From Rehmannia glutinosa (Eukaryota > Streptophyta > Magnoliopsida > Lamiales > Orobanchaceae): DNA of 64,000 bases. Position 1 is the first letter of the stretch; the number at the start of each line of letters is the position of its first letter. Under the pieces are notes generated by a model. The model was not told where the DNA came from. It saw only the letters and a program-made list of their open reading frames with translations, and did no database searches. A program made the position numbers and the translations under genes. Location of the stretch: assembly GCA_016081115.2 (NCBI GenBank), contig JABTTQ020000358.1, positions 310,001-374,000 on the forward strand, read 5' to 3'. Below, in pieces: positions 1 to 12,312 of this stretch.

Positions 1-1796
1 TGTATTTGGAAGTTTATATTGTATTTGTCAATGAATTTCCAAAGCACGAGCTTCTAAATAATTCAATGTTATCCCGCTTCAAACAATCATGTATCACGCG
101 CATTTCTTGAATGGGGACTATCACGAAAGTTTGACTTTAAATTGGTTCTTTTCATTGGTAATGAGAGCCATATTTTACATGCATTTTAGAACAAAGAAGA
201 ATGTAAGACCAGTATTTGTCTAAAACGGGTCGACAAACAGTTGAAAATTACAAACATAAAAAGCTTAGTTGAAATATTGGTGGAATATGTAAGGTCGAGT
301 ATTTGTCGAAAACTGGGTCGACAAACAGTTGAAAATTACAAACATAAAAATCTTAGTTGGAATATTGGTGAATACGATCGATAGGATAGTTGGCTAAGTC
401 GTGGCGATATGGGCGATTCTGAGACAACAAACAACCCAAAACCAGAAAAACCAAATATTCAAAAATCGTCTTTCTTCTTCAATTTTTTTGAACTATCAGC
501 TTTCAAACAGTTAAATGTGCTATCATTTTATAATTTACACATTACCCAATCGATAATACAATCTAAACTGCATTTTTGGCCATTGAACAATGACAAAAAA
601 TACCCAAAAATATTCATAAAAATACAAGATTAACCTTTTCCCATAAATTCAAACAAAAACGAGTTGAAATCTTCAATAACAGGAAAAAAAAAAAAGTTGA
701 ACAAGAAAATCATTTAGCACAAACAACTCATTTTGTTAAGAAAAATAAGATGGACGCGCGAGACAGAGAAAACTTCCGACATATGACGGTGGGAAGGGTG
801 TCACAGGAAAACTTTCGGTTAGAGATGTTAAATGGAGTGATCCTAGAGTTTCGGGCTAGCTCTAATGGATTTTGGGCTAAAGTCAGTCTTGGGACTAAAC
901 GGGCCGCTATTAAACGGTCCGACAATATTGGAACCTAATCCTAAACTCTAGTGGGCTTTGGGCTAAACGGGCCACTATCGGACTATAAGTCAAAAAATTA
1001 AAAATTTTATATTTAAATCTAAAATTTTAAACTCGAACATATATAACATTTAAGTTTAACATTTTAAGTTAAAGTATTCATTATAAAAATGTCATGCATA
1101 GTTTATAATTACACAATGTTAACAAAATTATAAAATTTAAAATTTTTGATCTAAATTTTAAAAATAAAACTATAGCAATAAAAGATAGTATTATTTTACC
1201 CATATAAAATGGAAAAAATTAATATTTTTTAAATTACTCATATGACTATAAGTCATAATTTTTAAAATTAATATTTAAATCGATTAAAGATGGAAAATGT
1301 GAATTTGAAAAAATATATATTTAGTAATAGATAATATATAATAAACTAGATATATAATAGTAGAATTATATGTATATATATATATATATATTTTGTAGCA
1401 TAATTATATATATTTTTTAAAAATATAATTGGCGGGCTAACCCGATTAATCTCCAGGCTAGTGCTAAGGGGCTCCAGTTAAAAAACGCCCGAATTTAAAT
1501 GGCCAAAATAATTAGGTTCTAACTTTTTTTTTTTTTAATTTAAATGGTCCAGCCAACGGGTCGTGGCCGTTTAACGTATCTACTTCCGGTGTGTGGTCGT
1601 AGACTCGTAGGTAGGGAAGTCGTCTGAAAATGGGAGAGCATTTATGTTTCTTTGTCGTACGAGTGAATGGGGAGGGAGTTTGTATATAAATTTGAAGTAA
1701 AAGATATGTTGGTCTTTTCACGAGGACTCGAGGAGTGAGTGTTTCACGAGGCGTGAGTAGTGTTATTGAAAGAATTTAGTTTGAGCGGTATTTTTT
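1..1796. other. Intergenic, AT-rich, no gene recognised
   Basis: I see no credible coding region; the open frames here are short and low-complexity. The stretch holds a tandem duplication at 206-378, an AT-rich block with TA repeats near 1370-1395, and two segments (about 835-985 and 1428-1550) rich in GGGCTAA / CGGGCC-type words that look like worn ends of a DNA transposon. The latter is an impression from composition only. Confidence 0.5.
206..378. repeat. Two-copy tandem repeat, period about 87 bp
   Basis: A unit beginning GTATTTGTC at 212 is repeated from 299 with only a few substitutions; both copies contain GGGTCGACAAACAGTTG and ACAAACATAAAAA. The second copy is slightly shortened at its 3' end (GGTGGAATA versus GGTGAATA). 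No coding meaning is apparent. Confidence 0.85.
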
Positions 1797-1862
1797 AAAG
1801 AAATTGCTCCGGCCATGATTTTCCGGCGAATTGGCGGAAGTGCGAAATGTGTAGGTGGGTGG
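1797..1862 (-). other. Micro-inversion replacing the native start of GST-like copy 1
   Basis: Read on the minus strand, this roughly 60 bp segment matches the start region of copy 2 (about 19650-19712): CCACCTACAC, CTTCCGCCAAT, CGCCGG, then ATGGCCGG. On the plus strand it is therefore inverted, and directly followed by the normally oriented GGGAATTTTCCGGCCAG of exon 1. The CATG around the original start codon is palindromic, so the inversion carries an ATG on the new strand (1815), and this ATG is by chance in frame with the rest of exon 1. Confidence 0.8.
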
Positions 1863-2235
1863 GACGTGGGAATTTTCCGGCCAGTTTCAACCCGCAGAGC
1901 AACAGCAAATACTTCAGAAACCCCGTTGACTTCGATATCGGCGCCGCCCAATTTTAAGGCTCCGCAGCCCAAGCCCTTTTGGGTCCGGCCCGATAAGAAA
2001 CTCGACATCTTGGGAGCTTCTCTGGCCTTAATCTTTCGCCTTACCGCCGGTCTCCTTGTCTCAGGGTATTTAATTCGCTTCATCTTTTTCCTTGTTAGTG
2101 ATAATGGCAGCGATGAAGTATTGCGCTATTGTTTGTGACTGTATTCGCCATTTCTTTGACAAATATGTGTAGTTTCTTTTGTTATTTTGATCGATCAATA
2201 TCCATTATTAAGTCTCGATTCAGTAGTGTATCTGT

Positions 2236-2707
2236 GTAGTCACGGGCGTAGCAGGATCCGCCCCGAACAGGACGAGGATTCCTCGAAATGTTCCCCCACG
2301 AGGACGGGTATGGGGAATATTTGTTCCCTGTTGGCGGGGACGGGTATTGTATTTCCCGCCCCGCAGGGACTCAATATACATATATATTATAATATTTTTA
2401 ATACTTCTAGTATATTATAAATATGTCCATGTTATATATACTAAAACGACAAAATCCTAAATTATTTCATTTATTTTGTATAAAGAGTGTTTTACTAATT
2501 TTTTCATATAGTTTACATGTTTTTCAAATATTTAAAATGATTAAAAAAACATTTAAAAAAATATTAATTTTTCTTTAAGAAAAATGGAGGGGAAGGGATC
2601 CCTGCGGGGACAAGGAGGAGAGTGTTTTCTCCCCCTTTGTCTCGCGGGGATGTGGATTCCCAGCGGAATGGGGATGGGGATCGCTCCCCGCCCGTTGGCA
2701 TCCGTGG
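2236..2707. mobile_element. GC-rich TIR element in intron 1 of GST-like copy 1
   Basis: GC-rich ends (about 2236-2370 and 2590-2707) rich in GGGGA/CCCGC words flank an AT-rich middle. The two ends are roughly inverted: CACGGGCG-type sequence on the left and CCCGTTGGCATCCGTG on the right. Copy 2 intron 1 has no equivalent block. The same 'GGGGA / CCCCG' style recurs near 31540-32050 and 39715-40080. Probably a non-autonomous hAT-like element; I found no clean 8-bp target duplication. Confidence 0.5.
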
Positions 2708-3605
2708 AGTATAGTGTGGAGGCATGCCCCAAGTGCTATGCATAGTTTGTGGGGAGGGGTGAACATATGCATTAGATAAAAATTAATGAGATCCACTTTT
2801 TGCAGAAAACAAATCCAAGAAAACAAGATATAATAGATTATTATAGGAATAGATTGGTTGCTCCACTGGGTGATTTAACAGTTAACGTAGTTACTGTATT
2901 TTGGACTTTGATGTCATGGTTCTTAGAGAGACGAGAATTAATAAGCACTTTAACTTAAAAATTATCAATATCTCTATCATATGCATCTTCTTTAAAGTTT
3001 ATCCGTGTAATTATTTCATTTCAAGGTTCATGTCAATGACAGGTATTCTTCGACTGTTGTGGCAGAGAGTGAGATTCCACCGGACCAGTATGCTCTACGG
3101 TTTGCTGGTAATTAACAAATCTTTTGAACAAAATCTCTGTGTTTTATGTTATTGAACAATTGGTGATATCATACATCTCACAGAAATTAAATCTTATAAT
3201 ATGCAAACTAAGCCAAAAAAGTTACGGAGCTATGGCTATCAGTTGAAGTTGTATTACTAAATGAGGATATATCTCCACACTCTTGTTGATTCATGATTGG
3301 ATGAATTATAAAATGACCATGCTTATAAAAAGATCTGCCCTATTCAGGTTTTAAGTTGAAAGAGACTTCAAAGCCAGGCCCTCTCCCTGAGAAGCCAATT
3401 GAGATATATGAGTTTGAAAGGTACTTGGAATTTATTTTCTTACTCTTGGAATTTGGAACGGGTAAAACATTACTATCACATGTTTTTATAGTCCATCTAA
3501 TTTTTTTTTTTATAACAAAAGAGTTTAGAGGGTGAAGTGTGACAGCTACAATAATTCGGTTGGTTTCATGTTTTTTCCCATTTGGATTTCATTGTTTTTT
3601 GTGCA

Positions 3606-3968
3606 GGATAATTTCAATTTTAGTACCTAAACTATACCATGTTTTCACTTTTAGTACCCTACTTTCTGGCCATGTCAATTTTTGGTAACCCTACGTCCCT
3701 ACCCCATGTTTAGTTTTTAATCACTTTCGCCACATTTCATCAAATGTCCGTCAATGTACCAATACTCTGTTTTAATTTTTAATTACTCCACATGTAACAA
3801 AAGTATTAAAAAGTCAAAGATGGGGTACCAAAATTGACATATGTTCGAGGGAATGTGGCGAAAGTGACTAAAGAGTAAAACACGGGTACTAAAATTGATA
3901 AGGTCTGAAAGTGGGTTACTAAAATTGAAAATAGGGCATAGTTTAGGTACTAAAATTGAAATTATCCC
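3606..3968. mobile_element. Small MITE with GGATAATTTCA termini (intron 3, copy 1)
   Basis: A 363-bp palindromic element: left end GGATAATTTCAATTTTAGTA, right end its inverse complement ending GAAATTATCCC. Flanking 11-bp sequences TTTTTTGTGCA (3595-3605) and TTATTTATGCA (3969-3979) match at 9 of 11 positions, consistent with an aged Mutator-type target duplication. Copy 2 lacks the element at the same intron position, so it arrived after the gene duplication. Same terminus as the 1.3 kb element at 41797-43089. Confidence 0.75.
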
Positions 3969-4642
3969 TTATTTATGCACTCCAAAACTCATCACTATAA
4001 TTGTAGAACCCATTACACTGTTTCGGGTTCTTCATTGTATTCACGTGTAATTGCTTGAATGAAGACTAAGTGCATATGTTGTTCTCCCCTATGTGAATTA
4101 TGATGGAACATGTGGAAATTCATTCAGCTGCCCGTTTTGTCGCAAGGTATCTTCAGAAAAAACATATCATTAATTGCTCCATGTAGTATATCATTTGCAT
4201 TACCAACTGAAGTTTCACGCCATCACAGGTTCGGGAAATTGTTGCATATCTGGATCTTGATGTCTTGTATTATCCCTGTCCAAGAAATGGCCCAAATTTT
4301 CGTCCCAAGGTTTCTCAAATGGGTGGAAAACAACAGTTCCCTTACATGGTTAGTATAAATAGGTGCACCGACATGAAGCTAATGTGATAAGATAGAATGC
4401 CTTAACTTGCTTGCATATCATATTGTTGCAATAAATTTGTCTTTGTGTATTAAATTTTACACCGTAGTCTAATTCCTTGAATTTCTAAACTTTACTCAAC
4501 ATGCTACTTTGAGAGGAGTTAAAGCTTCTTATTTTCTTCTGATTTAGGTGGATCCAAATACAGGAGTTTCTATGTATGAGTCAGATGACATAATTAAGTA
4601 CTTGGTTGGGAAGTATGGTATGTTTTTCAATCTGGTTTTAGC

Positions 4643-7128
4643 TGCTTCAATTATTTTTGTTTTTATTTTCTATTCAAGTGCAATGAAAATGTTTTGCCAA
4701 TACATGATGTGAGATGTAAAAATTCAAGACCGTAAGTTTTATGCTTTGCTTTAGATAATAGATGAAGATTTCTGAGAAAATATCTTCATATTATTCTTTG
4801 AATAATTCCCACTACATATATGGATTGCTGCAAATTAGCAAGCCAGAAAATCAGGGGCCTAAACAAACTGATGGAGGAAATAAAGGAGAGATCTGCCTAT
4901 AATAGCAGATTCTCTTTATTACAGCATACCAAAATTAGAAAAATAATATCCCTATGATGAAGGAGAAATTATGGACTAGAATTCCACACCCCCTCAAGTT
5001 GGGTCGTAAATATCGTACACACACAACTTGTGACTCAGTTCTTCAAAACACATCAGGTTCTCCAATTTATTGGCCTGCAATAATACCTACAGTTGCACAA
5101 TTGAATTTTCAATTTTCTGAGAGATCTATCTCGATGTGTTTTGTTCGGTCATGATGCACATGATTCTTTGCAATACTAATGGCCGCTTGGTTATCGCAAA
5201 ATATCTGGATAGGCTTCTTGCTTGTAACTCCTAGCTCACTGAGTAATCTGTCCCCACATTCCTTCACAATAATGCACTGTTTCTTGAAACCACAGATTGC
5301 TTTTTGCTCTTCCAAGTCACAAGGTTTCCCCATACAAAAGAGCAGTAACCTGATGTGGAACGCCTATCTGACACATCTTCCGAGTTCCGCCCAGTCAGCA
5401 TCTGAGGAAACTTCAATTTCCTGTTATTACTCTTTTGTACAACAACCCTTTTCCTGGGGTCATCTTGAGATACCTCAATACTCTGTTCACTGTTTCCATA
5501 TGTTCCTTCTGTCGGTTGTTCATATACTGACTTACAACAATTACAGGGAACCCAATGTCAGTTCGAGTGTGTGAGAGATAGATGAGATGACCAACGAGTC
5601 TCTAACATCTCCCCCTGTCCACAGGAGCACTGTTCTTTTCATTTCCAATCTTATTGGCTGAATTCATTGGAGTATCTACAGGTTACATCCTGATATACCT
5701 GTCTTCTTTAGTAAATCTAGTACATAGTTACGTTCGGATACGTATTTACGTTGGGAGACAAATATGCCCTTCTTAGACCGAGCTATTTCCATGCCAAGAA
5801 AGTACTTGGGATAGCCAAGGTATTTGATTTCAAATTCTTTTGCTAATTTCTTTTTCATTCTCACTAGTTCATCCTCATAATCTCATGTTAAAATTACAGT
5901 CTTTTTAGCCATTCCCAACAAACCAAGATGTTTTCTAGCCATCTTTTTCAAACACATCTTTTTTAGCCATTTTGGGGTGTAAAATGACATTCATACCCTT
6001 CTAGCATGTTTCTTTGATATTTGGGTTATCTCTCTCTCTCTCTCTCACTTATCTCTATGTATCTTCTTACTCTTTTTTTCAAACTTTTTTTTTAAGAAAT
6101 CGAAACTGTATTTTTCATTTTTAAATATGCAATATGGGTGTTGAATTATAGATATCGAAAAGAGGATTAATTTGATATATTATACATGCAAAATGGATTT
6201 AAAACGAAAAAGTTATGTGAATTCAAAGTTTTTGGAAAAAAAAAAAATAATTGGATATCTTTGTGACTCAAATCGAGTCATGTGATGGCTCGAAAGTTTT
6301 TTGGAAAAAAATAATGGATATGTTGTGACTCGAGTCAGTGTTTTGTGACTCGAATACGATTTTACGGTGACTCAATTCGAAGTCAACTTTTTTCCTTTTT
6401 TTGAAAAAAAAATTCGGGTCGATGAGTATCGATACCATGGCCCAAAAGTGAGGGAACACTGGACAATCCGCTATACCGGATAAACTTTTTGGTTATAATA
6501 ACGAACTTTACTTTATATATCATACATTGAGTGACTCGAATTCGAATTACAAAGATACTGATTTTTTTTCCAAAAACTTTGAATTCACATAACTTTTTCG
6601 TTTTAAATCCGTTTTGCATGTATAATATATCAAATTAATCATCCTTTCGATATCTATAATTCAACACCCATATTGCATATTTAAAAATGAAAAATACAGT
6701 TCGATTTCTTAAGAAAAGTTTGAAAAAAAGTAAGAAGATACAGAGAGAGAGAGAGAGAAATAACTCAAATATATCAAACAAACATGCTAGAAGGGTATGA
6801 ATGTCATTTTACACCCCAAAATGGCTAAAAAAGATGTGTCTACAAAACATTGTTATTTTTAGTCTTTACATTTTCTAAATGGCTATTTTGTACCATTACC
6901 ACTTAAAATTATGCCATCAACATACACTATTAGGACTACGACCTTCCAAAAGAAAACTTCTCGAAGAAAGTGTGATCTCGCATTCAACCTTTCAACAATT
7001 ACATCAGTTTTGTGTTTAACCGTGAAAATCTATTTACATCCAACAAGTTTCTTTCCATTAGGAAGATCAGTGATCACCCATGTACCATTCTTTTCTAAAG
7101 TTTTAATTTCTTCATTCACAGCTGCTTC
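4643..7128 (-). mobile_element. Truncated Copia retrotransposon fragment in intron 6 of GST-like copy 1
   Basis: On the minus strand I read, from high to low coordinates, a pre-RT segment at about 7128-6980 (EAAVNEEIKTLEKNGTW, TDLPNGKKLVG), RT after a gap at 5864-5676 (EIKYLGYPKYFLGMEIARS) and RNase H at 5333-5109 (DNQAAISIAKN, HDRTKHIEID). CCCCCTCAAGTTGGG near 4990 is the complement of a polypurine tract, with an LTR remnant to its left. The fragment lacks gag, protease and integrase and is interrupted by a hairpin element at 5896-6902. Its right edge merges with the host intron at AGCTGCTTCTTTCAT, which is also present in copy 2, so the junction may have formed by microhomology. Copy 2 has no such insertion. 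Confidence 0.8.
5896..6902. mobile_element. Foldback/hairpin DNA element with about 300-bp inverted arms
   Basis: The left arm (about 5940-6240) and the right arm (about 6545-6860) are inverse complements: both contain AACATGCTAGAAGGGTATGA, CATTTTACACCCCAAAATGGC and a GA/TC tract in opposite orientations. The loop has a second, smaller inverted repeat built from GACTCGAATTCG-type words. An 8-bp direct repeat TTAAAATT at 5888-5895 and 6903-6910 is a candidate target duplication. The element interrupts the Copia fragment. No coding capacity is visible. Long-armed hairpins of this kind can seed siRNA when transcribed; that is inference. Confidence 0.75.
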
Positions 7129-7325
7129 TTTCATCTTGTTATTGTTTATTTTTCCATTTTTATCTCCTTTATTCTCATTGTGCTCTTAGCTTTGTTATTT
7201 TAGCAACTTTGAATTAACTGTGTTTTATTTTTTTCAGGTGATGGCAATGTCCCATTTCTGCTGTCTCTTGGTCTATTAACTGTAAGCAGTAAAATTCTCA
7301 TATCACTTCATTGTACCATTTATAA

Positions 7326-7402
7326 GCATATCTATATCTATCTATCTATATCTATATCTATATCTATCTATATCTATATCTATCTATATCTATATCTATA
7401 TC
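7326..7402. repeat. (TATCTA)n microsatellite at the Helitron 5' junction
   Basis: An imperfect array of TATCTA / TATC units directly precedes the Helitron 5' end and is absent from copy 2. The terminal TCTATACTATC word of the Helitron is nearly one unit of the array, so the array may have grown from the 5' end itself. Confidence 0.9.
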
Positions 7403-10400
7403 TATACTATCTTAAAAGTGTGAATATTTCTTCAAATTTTTGATTGGACAAAAATATCCTTTTAACATAGTAATATTTTAGGATAACTAAGTAATTTGAT
7501 ATTTATTAAGCTTCTATTTGTTCAATTATAAAACATGTGTCCTTTAATATTCTACACTTTAAAAGTATTTATTCTTTCATCTATAATCTGTTAAAATATT
7601 TTGAATTTTTAAATAATATTAGCTTCATATTAAACTAGATTTGAGAGCTTTCTAACCGTATGTCATAAGCATATATAAGGACTTCACATGAGAAAATTTT
7701 AATATTATAAAGTTCAACACATTGTAGAAATTATTTATTATTTAATCATAATAAATTAATTAGAACATATATGTGAATGTTTTTCTATAGTTTTATTATT
7801 TATTTAAACTTTTTGTTTAATTATAAATATATTGTTTTAAACATATCACTAAGAATACTTTAAATTTCTTATAAAATCAATTTCAAATTTAAACTAGGTT
7901 TCAAAATCTTCAACCATATGTTCTAAATATATACACAAGTCGTTATAGAAGAAAATTTAACTATTAAACTTTTAGTATGATGCAAAATTGTGTATTTCTT
8001 ATATTTCTTTAAATTTTCTCAATAATTAAATATGTTTATTATAATTTATAAGAAAAAGATCAAATTATAATACACATGATAAGAAAAATAAAATAAAAAA
8101 TATTTTGTGTGGTTTTGATGCTAAATAAAAAGTAGAGAAAATACATAATTCCTTTATGGTCGGAAAATTCTCCATAATTAGTAATATGCAATTGGAAAAT
8201 TAATTTATTTATGGTGGTCAAAAAATAATATTGAAAAAGAGAGTTTCATATTTTATTTTTTATTGCAATTTCATGTATATTTTATTTGAATTAGCCATAT
8301 CAAGTAAAATAAAAAGTACAAAATGAAAAGGAATAACATTAACATGAAAAAACAAAGCGAATAAGAACCAAAACAAGTTTGTCGGCAAAAACGTTACCTT
8401 TTGAATTTTAACTATATGTGTTAATATGACTTTTAGTTAATTTTCTATATATAACATTATAAATTTTAGTTTCTAATTTATTATTTTTCAATATATATGA
8501 TTTCAATATTTCAATTATTTTGTATCCTATAAATCTTAAGAACAAGTGCAAAAAAATGTTAAAAGTTGTATATATAAATTTATAAAAAAAAACTTAAAAG
8601 ACAAACTATAATAAATAAAATACATATGTATTAAATTGACATTTGTGATAAAACTTGAATGTCGTTTGAAAATTACACCCTTAAACTTATAAGTTTAAAA
8701 TATCAATATGATACATATTTATAATAAAAAATATACCAAAATAATTAAATTTTAATAAAATGGTGTGAAAGAATGAAACATGAGCTAAAATTGGATTAGC
8801 ATAAAAGAACATAAATGCTATGCAAAAAATAAATAAATAAACTCATTTACTATGTAACAATTTGACAATTCTTGAGAAAGTAATATATTACAGATATATA
8901 TTAGTTCGGATACTAACGTAACATTCATAAAAAATACTAAGTAAATTAAATAATTACAACAAATTAGAGTGAAAACTAAGAATAAAAAATATTAAAAATA
9001 AATGGTTATACTTGAGATTAATGAGTTGAGATCGACCTAAATGATTTTGGGTGTTGATCTCACATATACATATAGTTTAGGATTAAACCAAATGAAACAT
9101 ATTATAAAGATATGAAAGAATAAAATTTAATAGTTAAATAAAATATGTAGGTCATAGCCGGGAATTCTCGATTGTCGCAAAAATGGCCAGGGCCCTTAGG
9201 CCAATCCGATTTTGCTAAAATCGCCCCCAAAAAAATTGTTCACCAAAAATCGGGTTAGGCTCCGCAGGCGGCCGTAAATCGTTCTGGCGCCGCTAAAGCG
9301 ACTTGGCGGCTTTAGGTGGAAAAATTGCCAAAATGGTAAATAATAAAAAACGAGAAAAACAATACTATTTTTAGGCATTAGACCACCGCCAGCTAGCGCT
9401 AGCAATTTCTCGCAACATTGAAAATTCTAAAGAAAAATTAAATGACTTATATGTATAATTTGATATTTTCGATAAAATCTCGATTCATTATAAAAGCACA
9501 CCTTTAGGACTTATAAAGATTCAAGCACAAATATAATTATTATAAAATTAGGTATAAATTATTCTAATTTTTACAAAATCAAATATATTAAAAAGTTGAA
9601 ACAAGATAAGAAATGGAAAGTCAATGTGCGTATATGAAATTTTAAAAAATAAATAAATCAACTAAACTTATTTAATATTAAATAGTTTGATATTTATGTC
9701 AAAGATTAATATTTCTTAAATTACATGTTAATTTAGGTACCAATTTAATATTCAAAATACTATTTATGTATCAAAATTGTGTTAAACTATATATAATAAT
9801 AAATTGGAGTGAAGTGATCATGAATAGTGCCAACTAATATGAATTCTTCTCGGGCATAAGGAGGCGGAAGTGAATAGTTAAGGAGTTTTTAACACTTGAT
9901 ATCTAAATCTTTCGCAACTAAATTTTCTTATTTGATCAAACATTCAATCAAAATTTTAAATAAAGACTAAAGAATTGTATACCATTGTCTCAATAAAGGC
10001 ACTAAAAATTGGATTGATAATTACATTTTACAATAAATAATATGATTTTGTAAACGAGATTAAATGAGGTTAATTTTAAATATACAATCTCATTAAACAA
10101 ATATAGATTAGTTTCAAGTATATTAAGAATAATTCCAATTTTCATAATTATACGATCGACAAATTTTACAACTAAGTAAATTTTAATATAACCAAAATAG
10201 CAAAATTCAATTGCAAAGTACAAACTCTAATATTATAATGTATCTTTCTAAAACTCTATGCAATTTTAAAAAACTATATTAATTTTTAGTTTATTATATA
10301 ACTTTTAAAAATTTAAGTGTTTGCAAAAAGAAATTCAAACATAAAAGTTAATTAGTATTATATTTAATTATTGAAGATTGACACATGATAAATCTTCTTA

Positions 10401-11306
10401 TTTTTTCTTTCATAAAGACTGTCTTTAGTTTTTTTTTTATTTATTAAGTGAAGATATTTTGTGTGCAATTGAATAGAGATTCAAAACTCATATTTTGACT
10501 TATCACTTTTTCATAGTAATACATGACTCTCGCGAAAATAATGGATTAATTGTTTTATATTAGGTTAAGGTTTATTATTTTTAAAACACTGAAATAGGAG
10601 GACTACAAACATTATGTTTAAGTGTTAATGATAAAATATTGACTTTGTTATTAAAATTCAAATAATATATGATTTTTTCATATATATTTTTTTACATTTC
10701 TTTAATCGAAGAACTGGGATTGAATAAAAGAATTAAGCAAATGAAGTATAGGAATTTGATTAACATTTATTTCATTTAATTTTAATTGAATAACAATAAC
10801 AAATAAAATGATGATATTATGATGGATTTGGGTATAAAATTTAGTTAATTAATTTTTTATTAATGTGATAACTTACATGTGATTTATTAATCATTAGCTT
10901 ACGATTTATAAGCTAAATTATATGCCTGGTTATGTAAAATGCATCCAATGCTAAAAGAATTCAAAAATCATGTAAGAGAAAAGATTTTTCTAGCCATAAA
11001 AATGAATTAAAAGACCGATGTATGTGATTGTAAGCTAATATAAAACTTATTTCGTTGTTATACTAATTGTAAAAATTTTGTGGGATTGAGTTCTTTGAAA
11101 TGGTTATTTAACAATTCATATCGATCTATAATTAAAGTAAAGTACAATATATATTAAATATTGTATAATATTTAAATTTAATTATTATTTGTTTTTCTTT
11201 CTAATCACTTTTTAATATTTTAATATTAATTATTAAAATTATTGAATAATATAATTATTTTAGTAAAGTCATATGGATCACGTGCGACGCACGTGTTTCT
11301 TACTAG
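7403..11306 (+). mobile_element. Non-autonomous Helitron, about 3.9 kb, in intron 7 of GST-like copy 1
   Basis: The 5' end reads TCTATACTATCTTAAAAG after an A (position 7402). The 3' end has a hairpin with stem CACGTGCG/CGCACGTG at 11279-11295, then TTTCTTA and terminal CTAG (11303-11306) followed by T. This is the classic plant Helitron structure: TC start, short GC-rich hairpin about 10 nt before CTRR, and insertion between A and T without target duplication. Copy 2 carries the uninterrupted intron (22851-22943): its ...AAGCA and ATTGATAAAT flanks match the sequences on either side here. I find no Rep/helicase reading frame; the interior is very AT-rich with one GC-rich island at 9160-9415. 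Confidence 0.9.
9160..9415. repeat. GC-rich island inside the Helitron
   Basis: A sharp composition change in an otherwise very AT-rich Helitron: many GGC/GCC/GCGC words such as GGCGCCGCTAAAGCGACTTG. The style resembles the AGCG-rich element at 59166-59343. It could be a nested element or captured DNA. The open frame on the minus strand (9405-9196) has no features I recognise. Confidence 0.5.
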
Positions 11307-11912
11307 TATTGATAAATAGCTTTTCCCCGCCCACATTTTGTTCTTGTAGACGTTAACGAGCAATTTGCCATGATTGGTCGAATGGGAAAGGCGGTTTCTC
11401 TCTCTCCATTTCACTGTTTTGAATTTGTCCGTCATTTCGCTCTAAATAAATATTATGCGGGGTTCTTCCTACACTCCATCGAAACCGCGCCTTTAAACTC
11501 TTGAGATTTGGGCATATGAGGTTAGCTTATGTTGATGTTTAACGAGTTGGATATTTTTAGTTTCATATGAGAAATTCAAACAAATAAATCAAACAATCTC
11601 GATCGTTGATCACATGCTTTATGCATGTTAGAAGAACCAAATTATTGCATGTACATAACAACATTATGTTCCTTTCAGGCTTCGCCATTTTTCCAAAGTT
11701 GTGCGTGAAGTGCTTGTGGAGCTAGAGCTACCTCACATACTTCACAGTAACGTCCGTTTGGTGGTGGTATCCTCGGGGCATATTAGTACATATCCATATT
11801 AACTATCACAAGCTCTTGTTATGTTTGTCACTTTTTATTTTGCAAAGGCATAATGACATAATATTATCTACAAACACATTCTATTAACTTAATCAATTTT
11901 AGAACTTCTATT

Positions 11913-12149
11913 TATAGAAAATGTTTAAACCGATCGTTTTTTTCTATTCAATAGAGAAAGCATATAAATACATTTACAATGGCCGAGATTGAGTGATTTC
12001 TGACTCAATCAAATATTCTAAAAACTAATTAGTAGCCTAATCTACCTAATCTATGGGATAGAAAATCAATCAATTAATTATTCTAAATCAATTTAATCGC
12101 CTAAACTAGGAAACATAATAATATACAAGAATAAATGATTTCCTCGATA
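11913..12149 (-). repeat. 3' LTR of the Copia element (left)
   Basis: Matches the right LTR almost base for base. The few differences include all four CTG sites of the right LTR: CCG at 11930-11932, CCG at 11983-11985, a scrambled TCGC near 12097 and TCG near 12144, plus CTGAC for CTAGAC and one A fewer in an A run. Confidence 0.9.
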
Positions 12150-12312
12150 TGCCCCTCAAGATGGAGCTCTCGTAGAGAGTCCGATCTTGGTTATCAAAAG
12201 CGGAAACGTGTGCGTGTAAGGGGCTTAGTAATGATCGGCAAGTCGATCTTCGAGAAGACACATGAGTGACACGTAAAGCTCCACTTTGTACTTGTTCCTC
12301 ATAAAATGATAA

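Noticed and set aside
409..633. 74-codon frame near the left edge
   Set aside because: Low-complexity AT-driven sequence with no recognisable motif or splice context.
1763..2083. 106-codon minus-strand frame over GST-like exon 1
   Set aside because: It is the shadow of exon 1 and of the inverted start segment; its MAGAIS start is the displaced native start codon, not a separate gene.
9196..9405. Minus-strand frame in the Helitron GC island as a captured gene
   Set aside because: No conserved motif and composition similar to other GC-rich miniature elements; listed as a repeat instead.
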